A DNA stretch of 34,441 nucleotides, taken from Clostridia bacterium (lineage in GTDB: Bacteria > Bacillota > Clostridia > Lachnospirales > Lachnospiraceae). The notes beneath the pieces are model-generated. The model ran no database searches and was not told where the DNA came from. It saw only the letters and a list, made by a program, of their open reading frames with translations. Location of the stretch: contig QKDK01000307.1 of the NCBI GenBank assembly GCA_003252135.1, positions 1 through 34,441 on the forward strand, read 5' to 3'. The translations under genes were made by a program, and so were the position numbers. Positions 16,207 to 24,207 of the stretch are shown here, piece by piece (position 1 is the stretch's first letter; the number at the start of each line of letters is the position of its first letter).

Positions 16207-17781
16207 ATGAAGAAAAAAGTATTACTCGTTGTTATGGACGGCATCGGCTTCAGCACCTCCGGTATCGGTGATGCTGTAGGAACCGCTAACACTCCTGTTC
16301 TTGACAAACTCCTTGCCAATTACCCAAATGTACGTCTCAAAGCTCATGGAGACGCTGTCGGTCTTCCTTCCGATGATGACATGGGCAACAGTGAAGTCGG
16401 TCACAACGCACTTGGCTGCGGTCAGATCTATTCCCAGGGTGCAAAGCTTGTTAATGAATCCATCAGCAGCGGGAAGATGTATGTCTCAGATTCCTGGAAG
16501 GAAATTACAGAAAACTGTGTTACCAATAACAGTACCTTACATTTTATCGGACTTTTATCCGATGGTAATGTTCATTCCAATATCGCTCATCTGATCAGCA
16601 TGATCAATCAGGCCAAGAAAGACAAGGTATCAAAGGTTCGCGCTCATATTCTGCTGGACGGCCGTGATGTGCCGGCAACCAGTGCCCTTGAATATATTCA
16701 GCAGCTGGAAGACGCATTGGCAGCCTGCAACGACGCTTCCTTTGACGGTAAGATCGCAAGCGGCGGCGGACGTATGAAGGTTACCATGGATCGCTATCAG
16801 GCTGAATGGAATATGGTCAAGATCGGCTGGGATACTCATGTGCTTGGACTTGGAAAGCAATTTGCAACAGCTGCAGAAGCCGTTGAAAGCTACCGCGCTG
16901 AACTTGGTGTGATCGATCAGGATCTTCCTGCTTTTGTTATTGCAAAGGATGGCGCACCTGTCGGTAAGATCGCTGACAAAGACAGCGTTATCTTCTTCAA
17001 CTTCCGCGGCGATCGTGCGATCGAGCTTTCTATGGCTTTTGATAACGATGAGATGCCATACTTTGACCGTGGCAGCAGACCGGATGTGACCTTTGCAGGC
17101 ATGCTTCAGTATGACGGAGACTTAAAGCTTCCAAAGCGCTTCCTTGTCAATCCTCCGGAAATCACAAACACCCTGTCAGAGCTTTTGATCGCTAACAAGC
17201 TTACGCAGTATGCTGTATCAGAAACACAGAAATATGGTCATGTGACATACTTCTGGAATGGTAACAAGAGCGGTAAATTCAGTGAGACATTAGAGACCTA
17301 CAAGGAGATTCCTTCTGACAGAGTCAGCTTTGACGAACGTCCCTGGATGAAATCAGCTGATATTACCGATGACTTGCTTGCTGTTCTTGCATCAGAAAAG
17401 TACGATTTTGTACGCTGCAATTATCCGAATGGCGACATGGTCGGACACACCGGCAGCATGGATGCGACCATTGTCGGCGTTGAGTCCGTTGACCTTTCTC
17501 TTGCAAGACTTATGAAGGTCTGCGATAAGCATGGTTACATTATGGTGATCACCGCAGATCATGGCAATGCAGATGAAATGGCAGAAAAGAATAAAAAGGG
17601 CGAGCTGCAGATTCGTACCGCTCATTCTTTAAATCCTGTTCCTTTCATCATTTATGATAAGACGACCACCTATTCATTAAAGGAAGGTGCTTTTGGACTT
17701 GCCAACGTTGCTCCTACCGTAGCAGAGATTTTCGGACTTACCCCTCCTTCCTGCTGGGAAGCAAGTATGCTGCAAAAATAA
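16207..17781 (+). CDS. gpmI: 2,3-bisphosphoglycerate-independent phosphoglycerate mutase
   Basis: GpmI interconverts 3- and 2-phosphoglycerate in glycolysis, using two metal ions and a phosphoserine intermediate. The 524-residue protein begins VLLVVMDGIGFS (metal Asp) and has the catalytic Ser62 in DDDMGNSEVGHNALGCG. The phosphate-transfer domain shows HILLDGRDVPATSAL and GRMKVTMDRY. The C-terminal alkaline-phosphatase-like part has CNYPNGDMVGHTG and VITADHGNADEM. The ATG at 16207 is chosen because TGGAG sits 6 nt upstream; the in-frame ATG at 16195 overlaps that site. No promoter was seen in the 59 nt after leuS, so leuS and gpmI may share the T-box transcript. A strong terminator follows. 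Confidence 0.96.
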   Translation: MKKKVLLVVMDGIGFSTSGIGDAVGTANTPVLDKLLANYPNVRLKAHGDAVGLPSDDDMGNSEVGHNALGCGQIYSQGAKLVNESISSGKMYVSDSWKEITENCVTNNSTLHFIGLLSDGNVHSNIAHLISMINQAKKDKVSKVRAHILLDGRDVPATSALEYIQQLEDALAACNDASFDGKIASGGGRMKVTMDRYQAEWNMVKIGWDTHVLGLGKQFATAAEAVESYRAELGVIDQDLPAFVIAKDGAPVGKIADKDSVIFFNFRGDRAIELSMAFDNDEMPYFDRGSRPDVTFAGMLQYDGDLKLPKRFLVNPPEITNTLSELLIANKLTQYAVSETQKYGHVTYFWNGNKSGKFSETLETYKEIPSDRVSFDERPWMKSADITDDLLAVLASEKYDFVRCNYPNGDMVGHTGSMDATIVGVESVDLSLARLMKVCDKHGYIMVITADHGNADEMAEKNKKGELQIRTAHSLNPVPFIIYDKTTTYSLKEGAFGLANVAPTVAEIFGLTPPSCWEASMLQK

Positions 17782-17834
17782 ATTACGGGTGCAGTTTTGT
17801 AACCTAATTTTAATGATTCTATAAAAAAAATAAA

Positions 17835-17891
17835 TGCGGTAAGCCTTTGAAACGTATGTGGGACACGTTTTCAGATGCTTACCGCTTTTTT
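17835..17891 (+). terminator. Intrinsic terminator after gpmI, probably bidirectional
   Basis: GCGGTAAGC (17836-17844) pairs with GCTTACCGC (17877-17885), an uninterrupted nine-base-pair stem, with an inner AAACGT/ACGTTT helix, followed by six T (17886-17891). On the other strand the stem is followed, after a short gap, by a T-rich run, so it can also end the leftward histidine phosphatase transcript. Confidence 0.92.
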
Positions 17892-17969
17892 ATGGTTATC
17901 ACTTTTTAGATGACTTTTCATATCTTCATATGATGACACACAGAATGATTTATAAATTTTCTGTCTTTA

Positions 17970-18683
17970 TTATACCTGAATGGTGTTTCTGGAGAAAAGA
18001 CCTGAGTCAGAATCTGGTTCCCCGCCTGCATACAGATGGGACGTATCTCCGATCTTTCTGCATCGGAAAGCTGCCTTTCCCTCTATTCTTTCCTCTGAGG
18101 ATACCACTGTAACAGAAGACGGTGCTACAAAACAGCTCTGCCACAGGATCACGGGAGATATGGACATCAGATGGGCAAGGATCAGAAATTGTGCTCCAAG
18201 GTGGCAAAAGATCACAATGGTCGCATCACTGCCCGGCTTTGCCTCATAATATTTCCCTTTACGAAAGTAGCCATAGGTCTGCAGCAGTTCATCAAATTCT
18301 CTTGTTACTCTTATACTTTCCTCTGCTGCATTTCCTGACTTCATAACATCGCTGTACCGCCATAAATCTGCATCATAAAGCTCTTCCTTTTCCGTCCAGT
18401 AGTCCGGCATGAAATCCCAGGGTACGTGCATTTTACCGGTGTGCGGATTTACGATCGGTGCATGGAATTCTCTCATAAAGGGCAGGATCTCTGCTTCCTT
18501 CCCTGTGTTCCTCATGGCAATTCTTGCCGTTTCTTTTGCTCTGCCAAGCGGCGAGCTGTAAAATTTCGTAACCTCTATGCGGTCGATTCTGCTAGTTAGG
18601 AGCGCTGCTTCCCGAAAACCCTTTTCTGTCAGAGAATCCTTTGCATAATCAGGATCACCATGTCTGATAAATATAATATTCAT
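17970..18683 (-). CDS. Histidine phosphatase family protein (phosphoglycerate-mutase-like)
   Basis: The 237-residue protein starts MNIIFIRHGDPDY, with the RHG phosphohistidine motif at residues 7-9. Further marks are FYSSPLGRAKETA (the second catalytic Arg region), REFHAP (a Glu near the proton-donor position) and IVIFCHLGAQ (the second catalytic His). Members remove phosphate from sugars, nucleotides or proteins; the substrate is not predictable here. A link to gpmI by proximity is weak since the genes are convergent. The C-terminal 40 residues are less conserved. The ATG at 18683 follows AGAGAGGAAT. Confidence 0.87.
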   Translation of the reverse strand: MNIIFIRHGDPDYAKDSLTEKGFREAALLTSRIDRIEVTKFYSSPLGRAKETARIAMRNTGKEAEILPFMREFHAPIVNPHTGKMHVPWDFMPDYWTEKEELYDADLWRYSDVMKSGNAAEESIRVTREFDELLQTYGYFRKGKYYEAKPGSDATIVIFCHLGAQFLILAHLMSISPVILWQSCFVAPSSVTVVSSEERIEGKAAFRCRKIGDTSHLYAGGEPDSDSGLFSRNTIQV

Positions 18684-18781
18684 ACTATTCCTCTCTTTGT
18701 TTCATTGCTTTCTATTCTTCAGCTGACTAGAACAAACCTTCTTTTTATTGTTTTATGTCCATTGTTCTCTGACCATCCTAT

Positions 18782-18810
18782 ATTCTAACATGGCATAACT
18801 TTATGGGCAA
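18782..18810 (-). promoter_or_regulatory. Promoter of the histidine phosphatase gene
   Basis: On the minus strand TTGCCC (18810-18805), a 17-bp spacer and TAGAAT (18787-18782), with TG before the -10, match sigma-A. The leader would be about 90 nt. Confidence 0.6.
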
Positions 18811-18935
18811 TAGTGTCTAACAAGAATCCCTTATTCCTTTTTCGTGATTTCAATATACATTTATCGCTATGTCTGTATATTTATTTATGAATATGCATCT
18901 TGCGTGACATTACTTTGTTGTAATTGCTGTTTCGA

Positions 18936-18964
18936 TTGACATAAGCTTCCTTTTTGTATATAAT
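18936..18964 (+). promoter_or_regulatory. Strong sigma-A promoter of the che operon
   Basis: TTGACA (18936-18941), a 17-bp spacer and TATAAT (18959-18964) match the consensus exactly. It is a housekeeping promoter rather than a flagellar sigma-28 type. The leader of about 145 nt is AT-rich, has two close copies of CGTGAT (near 18984 and 18993) and matches no riboswitch I know. The rest of the 430-bp gap holds no gene I can support. Confidence 0.87.
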
Positions 18965-19115
18965 ATTTTTAACATTTCTTAACGTGATTATCGTGATATA
19001 TTTCATTATTTCGCATTCTTTACATTTCATATCAGCAAGCGTTCGGTGTTGATTTCATATTTAGCTTGTGTGACGCAGTCTACTGTCATATAAACGTGTC
19101 TGAAAGGGGAAAACC

Positions 19116-20795
19116 ATGGCGGAGTTTACAATTAATGAACCTATGCTTGAGATGTATATTTTCGAAACAAACCAGCAGCTCGAACAGTTAGAGCGGGTTG
19201 TAATAGCAAGTGAAAAATCAGGAAAGTACTCTGAAACCGATGTGAATGAGATTTTCAGATTTATGCATACGATCAAGGGTTCTTCTGCCATGATGCTTTT
19301 TAATGGTATCTCCTCTCTTGCACACACCATTGAAGACCTCTTTTATTATATCCGTGAGCAAAAACCAGCTGATGTTGATTATTCCACACTAACAGATCTT
19401 GTTCTGGAGGTTCTTGATTTTATCAAGGTCGAAGTCGTTAAAATCAAAAGCGGAGATAATGCGGACGGAAACCCCACGGAAATTATAGAGGAAATCAAAG
19501 AATTTCTGAATGCTTTGAAGGCCGGTCTGCCAAAAGATGCTGTTGTAGCACGTCCTCAGCCCCAGCAAAAACAGCAGTACTATATTTCCACCGATAAAAG
19601 TGCAAAACCGGATTATAAAAATATGTTCAAGGCGAATATTCTCTTTCAGGAAGGCTGTGAAATGGAGAACATCCGCGGTTACACCATTGTTCATAACATG
19701 AAGGAGCATGCAAAGGAAGTTTATCATATTCCTGCTGATATCATTGAGAACGAAGATAGTTCTGTCTACATTCGTGAGCATGGGTTTGACTTATATCTTA
19801 TAACGGAAAAATCCTATGATGAGATCTATGATATGCTGATGAAAACCATTTTCTTGCGTCAGCTGACACTTGTGCAGCTTGAAAGTGATGATGAATTTCA
19901 ACAGTTCTACACAAAGACCAAACCTGTGACTGAACCGATTCAGATTCCGAAGATTTCAAAGGAAGCGGACAAAGATACCTCGCAACCTTCTCTGCCGTCT
20001 TCAGGTCAGCCATTGGCACCTGTACATGCACCGTCAGCCGGCACTGAAGGGAGCGCATCGAGCCAGTCCTTTATCAGTGTAAATGTTGAAAAGCTTGACC
20101 GTCTGATGGATCTTGTCGGAGAGATGGTCATCGCTGAGGCTATGGTCACACAGAACCCTGCTATTCAGGATCTTGAGCTTGATAACTTTCAAAAGTCTGC
20201 AAGACAGCTGCATAAAATCACCAGCGAGCTTCAGGATATGGTCATGTCGATACGTATGGTTCCGTTGTCGACCACATTTATGAAGATGCAGCGCATCACA
20301 CGCGACATGTGCAAAAAGCTTGGCAAGGAAGTTGCACTGGAGCTGATCGGAGAAGAAACTGAGGTCGATAAAAATATAATTGAAAGTATTTCTGACCCTC
20401 TGATGCATGTTATCCGTAATGCACTGGATCATGGAATTGAAGATACCACCGAAAGACTTGAAAAGGGTAAGGACAGGGTCGGAAAAGTTACGCTGGAAGC
20501 CAAGAACTCCGGCAGCGACGTTCTGGTCCTGATCAAAGACGACGGAAAAGGCCTGCGGCGGGATAAAATCCTGTCAAAAGCGAGAAGCCACGGACTTATC
20601 GACAAGCCAGATGCAGAAATCACGGATCAGGAAGTGTATTCTCTCATCCTGCTGCCGGGTTTTTCGACCAAGGAGGCTGTTACCGAATATTCCGGCCGGG
20701 GTGTCGGTATGGACGTTGTTGTCAAGAATCTGGAATCTGTCGGTGGTTCTGTCATTGTTGACAGTACAGAAGATGTTGGGACGACCATTACCTAA
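19116..20795 (+). CDS. cheA: Chemotaxis histidine kinase CheA, cut by an in-frame stop
   Basis: The kinase takes signals from receptors and phosphorylates CheY and CheB. The 559 residues before the stop hold P1/Hpt (His51 in MHTIKGSSAMM), a P2-like response-regulator docking domain (about 165-265), a proline-rich linker, P3 dimerisation (about 318-380), and the P4 ATPase with N box HVIRNALDHG (431-440), G1 DDGKG (475-479) and G2 GRGVGMD (527-533). The chain ends GTTIT. The next codon is TAA (20793-20795) where the family normally has Leu (GTTITLKIPL). The same frame continues open for 147 codons with the missing end of P4 and the P5 receptor/CheW-binding domain. The cut form should lack receptor coupling. 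A recent nonsense change, read-through or a sequencing error are all possible. The ATG at 19116 follows AAAGGGG. Confidence 0.9.
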   Translation: MAEFTINEPMLEMYIFETNQQLEQLERVVIASEKSGKYSETDVNEIFRFMHTIKGSSAMMLFNGISSLAHTIEDLFYYIREQKPADVDYSTLTDLVLEVLDFIKVEVVKIKSGDNADGNPTEIIEEIKEFLNALKAGLPKDAVVARPQPQQKQQYYISTDKSAKPDYKNMFKANILFQEGCEMENIRGYTIVHNMKEHAKEVYHIPADIIENEDSSVYIREHGFDLYLITEKSYDEIYDMLMKTIFLRQLTLVQLESDDEFQQFYTKTKPVTEPIQIPKISKEADKDTSQPSLPSSGQPLAPVHAPSAGTEGSASSQSFISVNVEKLDRLMDLVGEMVIAEAMVTQNPAIQDLELDNFQKSARQLHKITSELQDMVMSIRMVPLSTTFMKMQRITRDMCKKLGKEVALELIGEETEVDKNIIESISDPLMHVIRNALDHGIEDTTERLEKGKDRVGKVTLEAKNSGSDVLVLIKDDGKGLRRDKILSKARSHGLIDKPDAEITDQEVYSLILLPGFSTKEAVTEYSGRGVGMDVVVKNLESVGGSVIVDSTEDVGTTIT

Positions 20796-21239
20796 AAGAT
20801 CCCGTTAGCGCTTGCCATCATTGACGGCATGAATTTAAAGGTCGGAAATTCAAGATATACCATCCCGATTACCGCAATCAAAGAATCCTTCCGTCCTGTT
20901 GTGGACAATCTGCTCGTAGATCCCAACGGCAATGAGATGATCATGGTCCGCGGCCAGTGTTATCCGATCCTCCGCCTGCACCGGCAGTATCATGTGGAAA
21001 CAAGTATAACTGATTTTACCGAGGGCATCCTGATCATGGTGGAACATGACGGAAAAAGCTGCTGCATCTTTGCCGACGAGCTGCTTGGTCAGCAGCAGGT
21101 CGTTGTAAAAGCTTTACCAAATTATATTAAGAGGAAAAAAAGAATTACAGGGCTTGGCGGCTGTACCCTGCTAGGCGACGGTAACATCAGTCTGATAATA
21201 GATGTCGGCAGTCTGATCACCAATGTTGATGGTCTCTGA
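20796..21239 (+). pseudogene. cheA: C-terminal part of CheA (end of P4 and P5 domain) after the in-frame stop
   Basis: These 147 codons directly follow the TAA and stay in the cheA frame, starting KIPLALAIIDGMNLKVG. They contain the end of the ATPase domain and a full CheW-like P5 domain ending in GLGGCTLLGDGNISLIIDVGSL. There is no further stop or frameshift, and conserved positions look normal. An internal ATG at 20829 could start a 136-residue CheW-like protein, but no proper ribosome site precedes it. The coding potential is clear; whether it is translated, and how, is not. Confidence 0.82.
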
Positions 21240-21295
21240 TGACTGTTGTATTCCTGATTATATTCAATACAACCACTAGGTAAGGAGATGATGGG

Positions 21296-21790
21296 ATGAA
21301 GAATGAAGCAGTGCTGGATTTATTTGAGGAGGATACACAGAAAGGTAAATATCTGACTTTTCTGCTTGGTGTAGAATCATATGGTATTGAAATTGCATAC
21401 ATCACGGAAATTGTTGGTATCCAGCCAATAACAGAGGTGCCTGAGCTGCCGGCATACGTAAAAGGCATTATTAACCTTCGCGGTAAAATCATACCTGTGA
21501 TGGATGTACGTATCCGTTTTAAGAAACAGGAGACAGAGTATGATGACCGCACATGTATTATCGTTATCGATATCCATGACATATCCATCGGCATGATCGT
21601 TGATTCTGTTTCAGAGGTGCTTTCTATCCCCGAACAGGAGATAGTGCCCCCTCCGGACATTAGTAAAAATCAAAAAAAATACATCAAAGGAATAGGAAAG
21701 ACTGCCGAAGAGGTCGTTCTGATCCTTGATTGTGAGAAGCTGCTGGAAGATGATGAGCTTGACTTACTTACAAAAACTGAAAGTTCATAA
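21296..21790 (+). CDS. cheW: Chemotaxis coupling protein CheW
   Basis: The 164-residue product is a single CheW domain that links receptors to CheA. Family marks are KYLTFLLGVESYGIEIAYITEIVG, then ELPAYVKGIINLRGKIIPVMDVRIRF (the receptor-contact Arg/Gly block) and VSEVLSIPEQEI. It has a slightly longer acidic N-terminus and tail than E. coli CheW. The ATG at 21296 is preceded by AAGGAGATGATGGG. It lies 56 nt after the cheA frame. If CheA really lacks P5, this protein could not simply replace it, because P5 pairs with CheW in the array. Confidence 0.93.
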   Translation: MKNEAVLDLFEEDTQKGKYLTFLLGVESYGIEIAYITEIVGIQPITEVPELPAYVKGIINLRGKIIPVMDVRIRFKKQETEYDDRTCIIVIDIHDISIGMIVDSVSEVLSIPEQEIVPPPDISKNQKKYIKGIGKTAEEVVLILDCEKLLEDDELDLLTKTESS

Positions 21791-21845
21791 ATAAACCGAA
21801 TTATTGCTAAAAATCAACCTATAACAGAGAAAAGAGAGATGCACC

Positions 21846-22661
21846 GTGACAAATATAACACAGCAGGAATTCCATCAGCTGGCCAGCTATATAGAAATTC
21901 ATTTTGGGATTCACCTAAAGGATGAAAAGCAATCATTGCTCGTCGGTCGTCTGCAGCACGTTCTGACTGACCTGGGCTTTCAGACATTTACACAGTATTA
22001 CGAGTATCTGGTAAAGGACAAGACCGGTCAGGCAGGTCCCACGCTTGTTGATAAAATAACGACGAACCATACTTATTTCATGCGGGAAACAGGGCATTTC
22101 TATTACTTCCGCGATGTTGTGCTTCCTTATCTGAAGTCAACGGTCCATGATAAGGATCTGCGGGTCTGGTGTGCCGCGAGTTCATCCGGTGAAGAGGCTT
22201 ATACCATTGCCATGCTTATCGATGAGTTCTTTTCAAAGGAAAAAATGTTCTGGGATACTAAGATCCTTGCCACCGATATCTCCGGTAATGTTCTGGAAAA
22301 AGCAAAAAAAGGCGTGTACAGCAAAGAGCAGATCGCCCCTTTGCCAGCCATATGGAAATCCCAGTATTTTAAGCAGTACACAGATAATTCCTATGTTGTG
22401 ACCGAACGGATGAAACACGAAGTTCTATATAGGAAATTCAATCTGATGGAGGAGATCTATCCATTTAAAAAGAAGTTCCATGTTATTTTCTGCCGCAATG
22501 TCATGATCTATTTTGATTTACCGACAAAAGACGCGGTTATCCAAAAGCTTTATGATTCACTCCAGCCAGGCGGTTATCTTTTTATCGGCCATTCTGAATC
22601 CATTAATCGTGAAACCTCGGCCTTCAAGTATATAAGCCCTGCCATATATCGAAAAGCCTGA
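21846..22661 (+). CDS. cheR: Chemoreceptor glutamate methyltransferase CheR
   Basis: CheR methylates receptor glutamates with S-adenosylmethionine for adaptation. The 271-residue protein has the N-terminal helical domain (about 1-75) with TTNHTYFMRETGHF, and the SAM-binding strand VWCAASSSGEEAYTIAM, close to the usual CSTGEEPYS form. Further along are ILATDISGNVLEKAKKGVY and VIFCRNVMIYFD, then LFIGHSES, all typical. No TPR or pentapeptide-binding extension is seen. The start is GTG at 21846 with a GAGAG site upstream. It lies between cheW and cheB in operon order. Confidence 0.94.
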   Translation: MTNITQQEFHQLASYIEIHFGIHLKDEKQSLLVGRLQHVLTDLGFQTFTQYYEYLVKDKTGQAGPTLVDKITTNHTYFMRETGHFYYFRDVVLPYLKSTVHDKDLRVWCAASSSGEEAYTIAMLIDEFFSKEKMFWDTKILATDISGNVLEKAKKGVYSKEQIAPLPAIWKSQYFKQYTDNSYVVTERMKHEVLYRKFNLMEEIYPFKKKFHVIFCRNVMIYFDLPTKDAVIQKLYDSLQPGGYLFIGHSESINRETSAFKYISPAIYRKA

Positions 22662-22679
22662 TCAGAAAAGGAGTTTTAT

Positions 22680-23696
22680 ATGGGAAAAAAAATCAAGGTT
22701 CTAATTATAGATGACAGCCTTGTCTTTCGAGAGGTATTATCCCGGGGTATTTCAACAGACCCTATGATTGATGTTGTTGCAAAGGCAGAGGATCCATTTG
22801 ATGCACGAGACAAAATTCTGGAATTCGAACCGGACGTAATCACATGTGATGTTGAGATGCCAAAAATGAACGGTATCGAGTTCATACGAAGATTGCTTCC
22901 GCAGTATCCTGTTCCGACCATCGTAGTCAGCTCAGTCAGTTCCGCTGTATTTGACGCAATGGACGCAGGTGCTGTAGATTTTGTGACCAAGCCGAATGTC
23001 CAGTCCGCACAAAGTGTTGAGAGCTTTATCCGCGACCTGATCAATAAAGTCAAGACCGTGAACGGCGCAAAAATTGTTACCAGTTCATCGGAACATGCGG
23101 AATCAGTTACCGGTTCGCATTCTTTTGATCAGAAGAAGATAATTGCCATAGGTGCATCGACAGGCGGAACCGAAGCAATCAGCGCACTCTTAAAACAGCT
23201 GCCGGCACAGATGCCCGCCATGGTCATCGTACAGCATATACCGCCGCTGTTCTCTAAGATGTTTGCTGACCGTCTGAATTCACTGACTCCGTTTTCTGTA
23301 AAGGAAGCGGCAACGGGTGATTATCTTGAGCCGGGAAAGATACTGATAGCTCCGGGCGATCAGCACATAACCATAAAAAGAATAGCAGACAAATATAAAA
23401 TAGAAGCATTTCAGGGTGAAAAAGTGAATGGTCACTGCCCTTCTGTCGATGTATTGTTCCACTCTGTTGCCAAGGAATGCGGAGAAAATGCCATTGGTGT
23501 CATACTGACCGGCATGGGCTATGACGGTGCAAAGGGGCTTTTATCAATGCGGCGCAGCGGTGCCAGGACCATTGGTCAGGATCAGGCATCCAGTGTTGTA
23601 TACGGTATGCCAAAAGTTGCTTATGATGTTGGTGCGGTTGTTCAGCAGGCTCCCCTTCAAAAAATACCCGGCCTGTTATGTGCTATGTTACGGTAA
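22680..23696 (+). CDS. cheB: Chemotaxis methylesterase/glutamine deamidase CheB
   Basis: CheB removes methyl groups from receptors when phosphorylated by CheA. The 338-residue protein has a receiver domain (acidic Asp11/Asp12, phospho-acceptor Asp57 in CDVEMPKMNG, Lys in KPN) and a C-terminal esterase domain. The esterase triad is visible as Ser160 (IGASTGGTEA), His186 (VQHIPPLFS) and Asp282 (LTGMGYDGAKGL). All key residues are present, so both halves should work. The ATG at 22680 follows AAAGGAG, 18 nt after cheR. Its N-terminal Asp57 needs an active CheA, which makes the broken cheA relevant. Confidence 0.95.
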   Translation: MGKKIKVLIIDDSLVFREVLSRGISTDPMIDVVAKAEDPFDARDKILEFEPDVITCDVEMPKMNGIEFIRRLLPQYPVPTIVVSSVSSAVFDAMDAGAVDFVTKPNVQSAQSVESFIRDLINKVKTVNGAKIVTSSSEHAESVTGSHSFDQKKIIAIGASTGGTEAISALLKQLPAQMPAMVIVQHIPPLFSKMFADRLNSLTPFSVKEAATGDYLEPGKILIAPGDQHITIKRIADKYKIEAFQGEKVNGHCPSVDVLFHSVAKECGENAIGVILTGMGYDGAKGLLSMRRSGARTIGQDQASSVVYGMPKVAYDVGAVVQQAPLQKIPGLLCAMLR

Positions 23697-23701
23697 AAAT
23701 T

Positions 23702-24172
23702 ATGGAACTCATTATTGGAGTCGGCGATATGGCAACATCAAATAAGCCGAATGATATCATAAAAACATTTGCCTTGGCCACCTGTGTAGGTGTTACTGTC
23801 TTTTGTCCGGTCACCTCGAGCGCAGGAATGGTTCATGTTGTTCTTCCCGATCACAGAGATGCCAGCAGCTATATAAGCAAAGCTGGTTATTTTGCTACTA
23901 TTGGTGTCCCGTTGCTGATTACAAAAATGATAAAATCCTACGGCTGCCAGAAAAGCGATCTTCGTGTCCAGTTATTCGGCGGAGCAAGCTCCCTCAATAA
24001 TAACGATTATTTTATGATAGGAAAAAGAAATATTGACTCTGTCTCAACTATTTTAAGCGAGATGGGGATCCCCTATGTACGTACAGCAGTCGGCGGTAAT
24101 GTCAGCCGTACCATTGCGCTTCAGGTCACAAACGGCCAGGTCAGTATATCTGCACAGGCCATGAAAATATAA
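23702..24172 (+). CDS. cheD: Chemoreceptor glutamine deamidase CheD
   Basis: CheD deamidates receptor glutamines and, in Bacillus, tunes CheC. The 156-residue protein has the catalytic Cys28 in [10 protein letters not shown] and His45 in GMVHVVLPD, matching the known Cys/His arrangement. VQLFGGAS and [12 protein letters not shown] are further family marks. The ATG at 23702 is chosen to match family N-termini ([13 protein letters not shown]); the longer in-frame start at 23678 lies inside cheB. The ribosome site is weak, so translational coupling to cheB (5-nt gap) is likely. No cheC was seen nearby. Confidence 0.93.
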   Translation: MELIIGVGDMATSNKPNDIIKTFALATCVGVTVFCPVTSSAGMVHVVLPDHRDASSYISKAGYFATIGVPLLITKMIKSYGCQKSDLRVQLFGGASSLNNNDYFMIGKRNIDSVSTILSEMGIPYVRTAVGGNVSRTIALQVTNGQVSISAQAMKI

Positions 24173-24207
24173 CCGGTTTCATTTCAGTCAGGAAAGGAAC
24201 CATCCAT

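Noticed and set aside
17970-18683. Naming the histidine phosphatase as gpmA, a glycolytic mutase paired with gpmI
   Set aside because: The RHG motif alone covers a wide phosphatase family. The sequence lacks the longer conserved cofactor-dependent mutase blocks, and gpmI already supplies that step.
18971-19115. A cyclic di-GMP riboswitch in front of cheA
   Set aside because: The conserved riboswitch blocks (GGGCAAACC-like and GCAAAGC-like segments with a GNRA loop) are absent.
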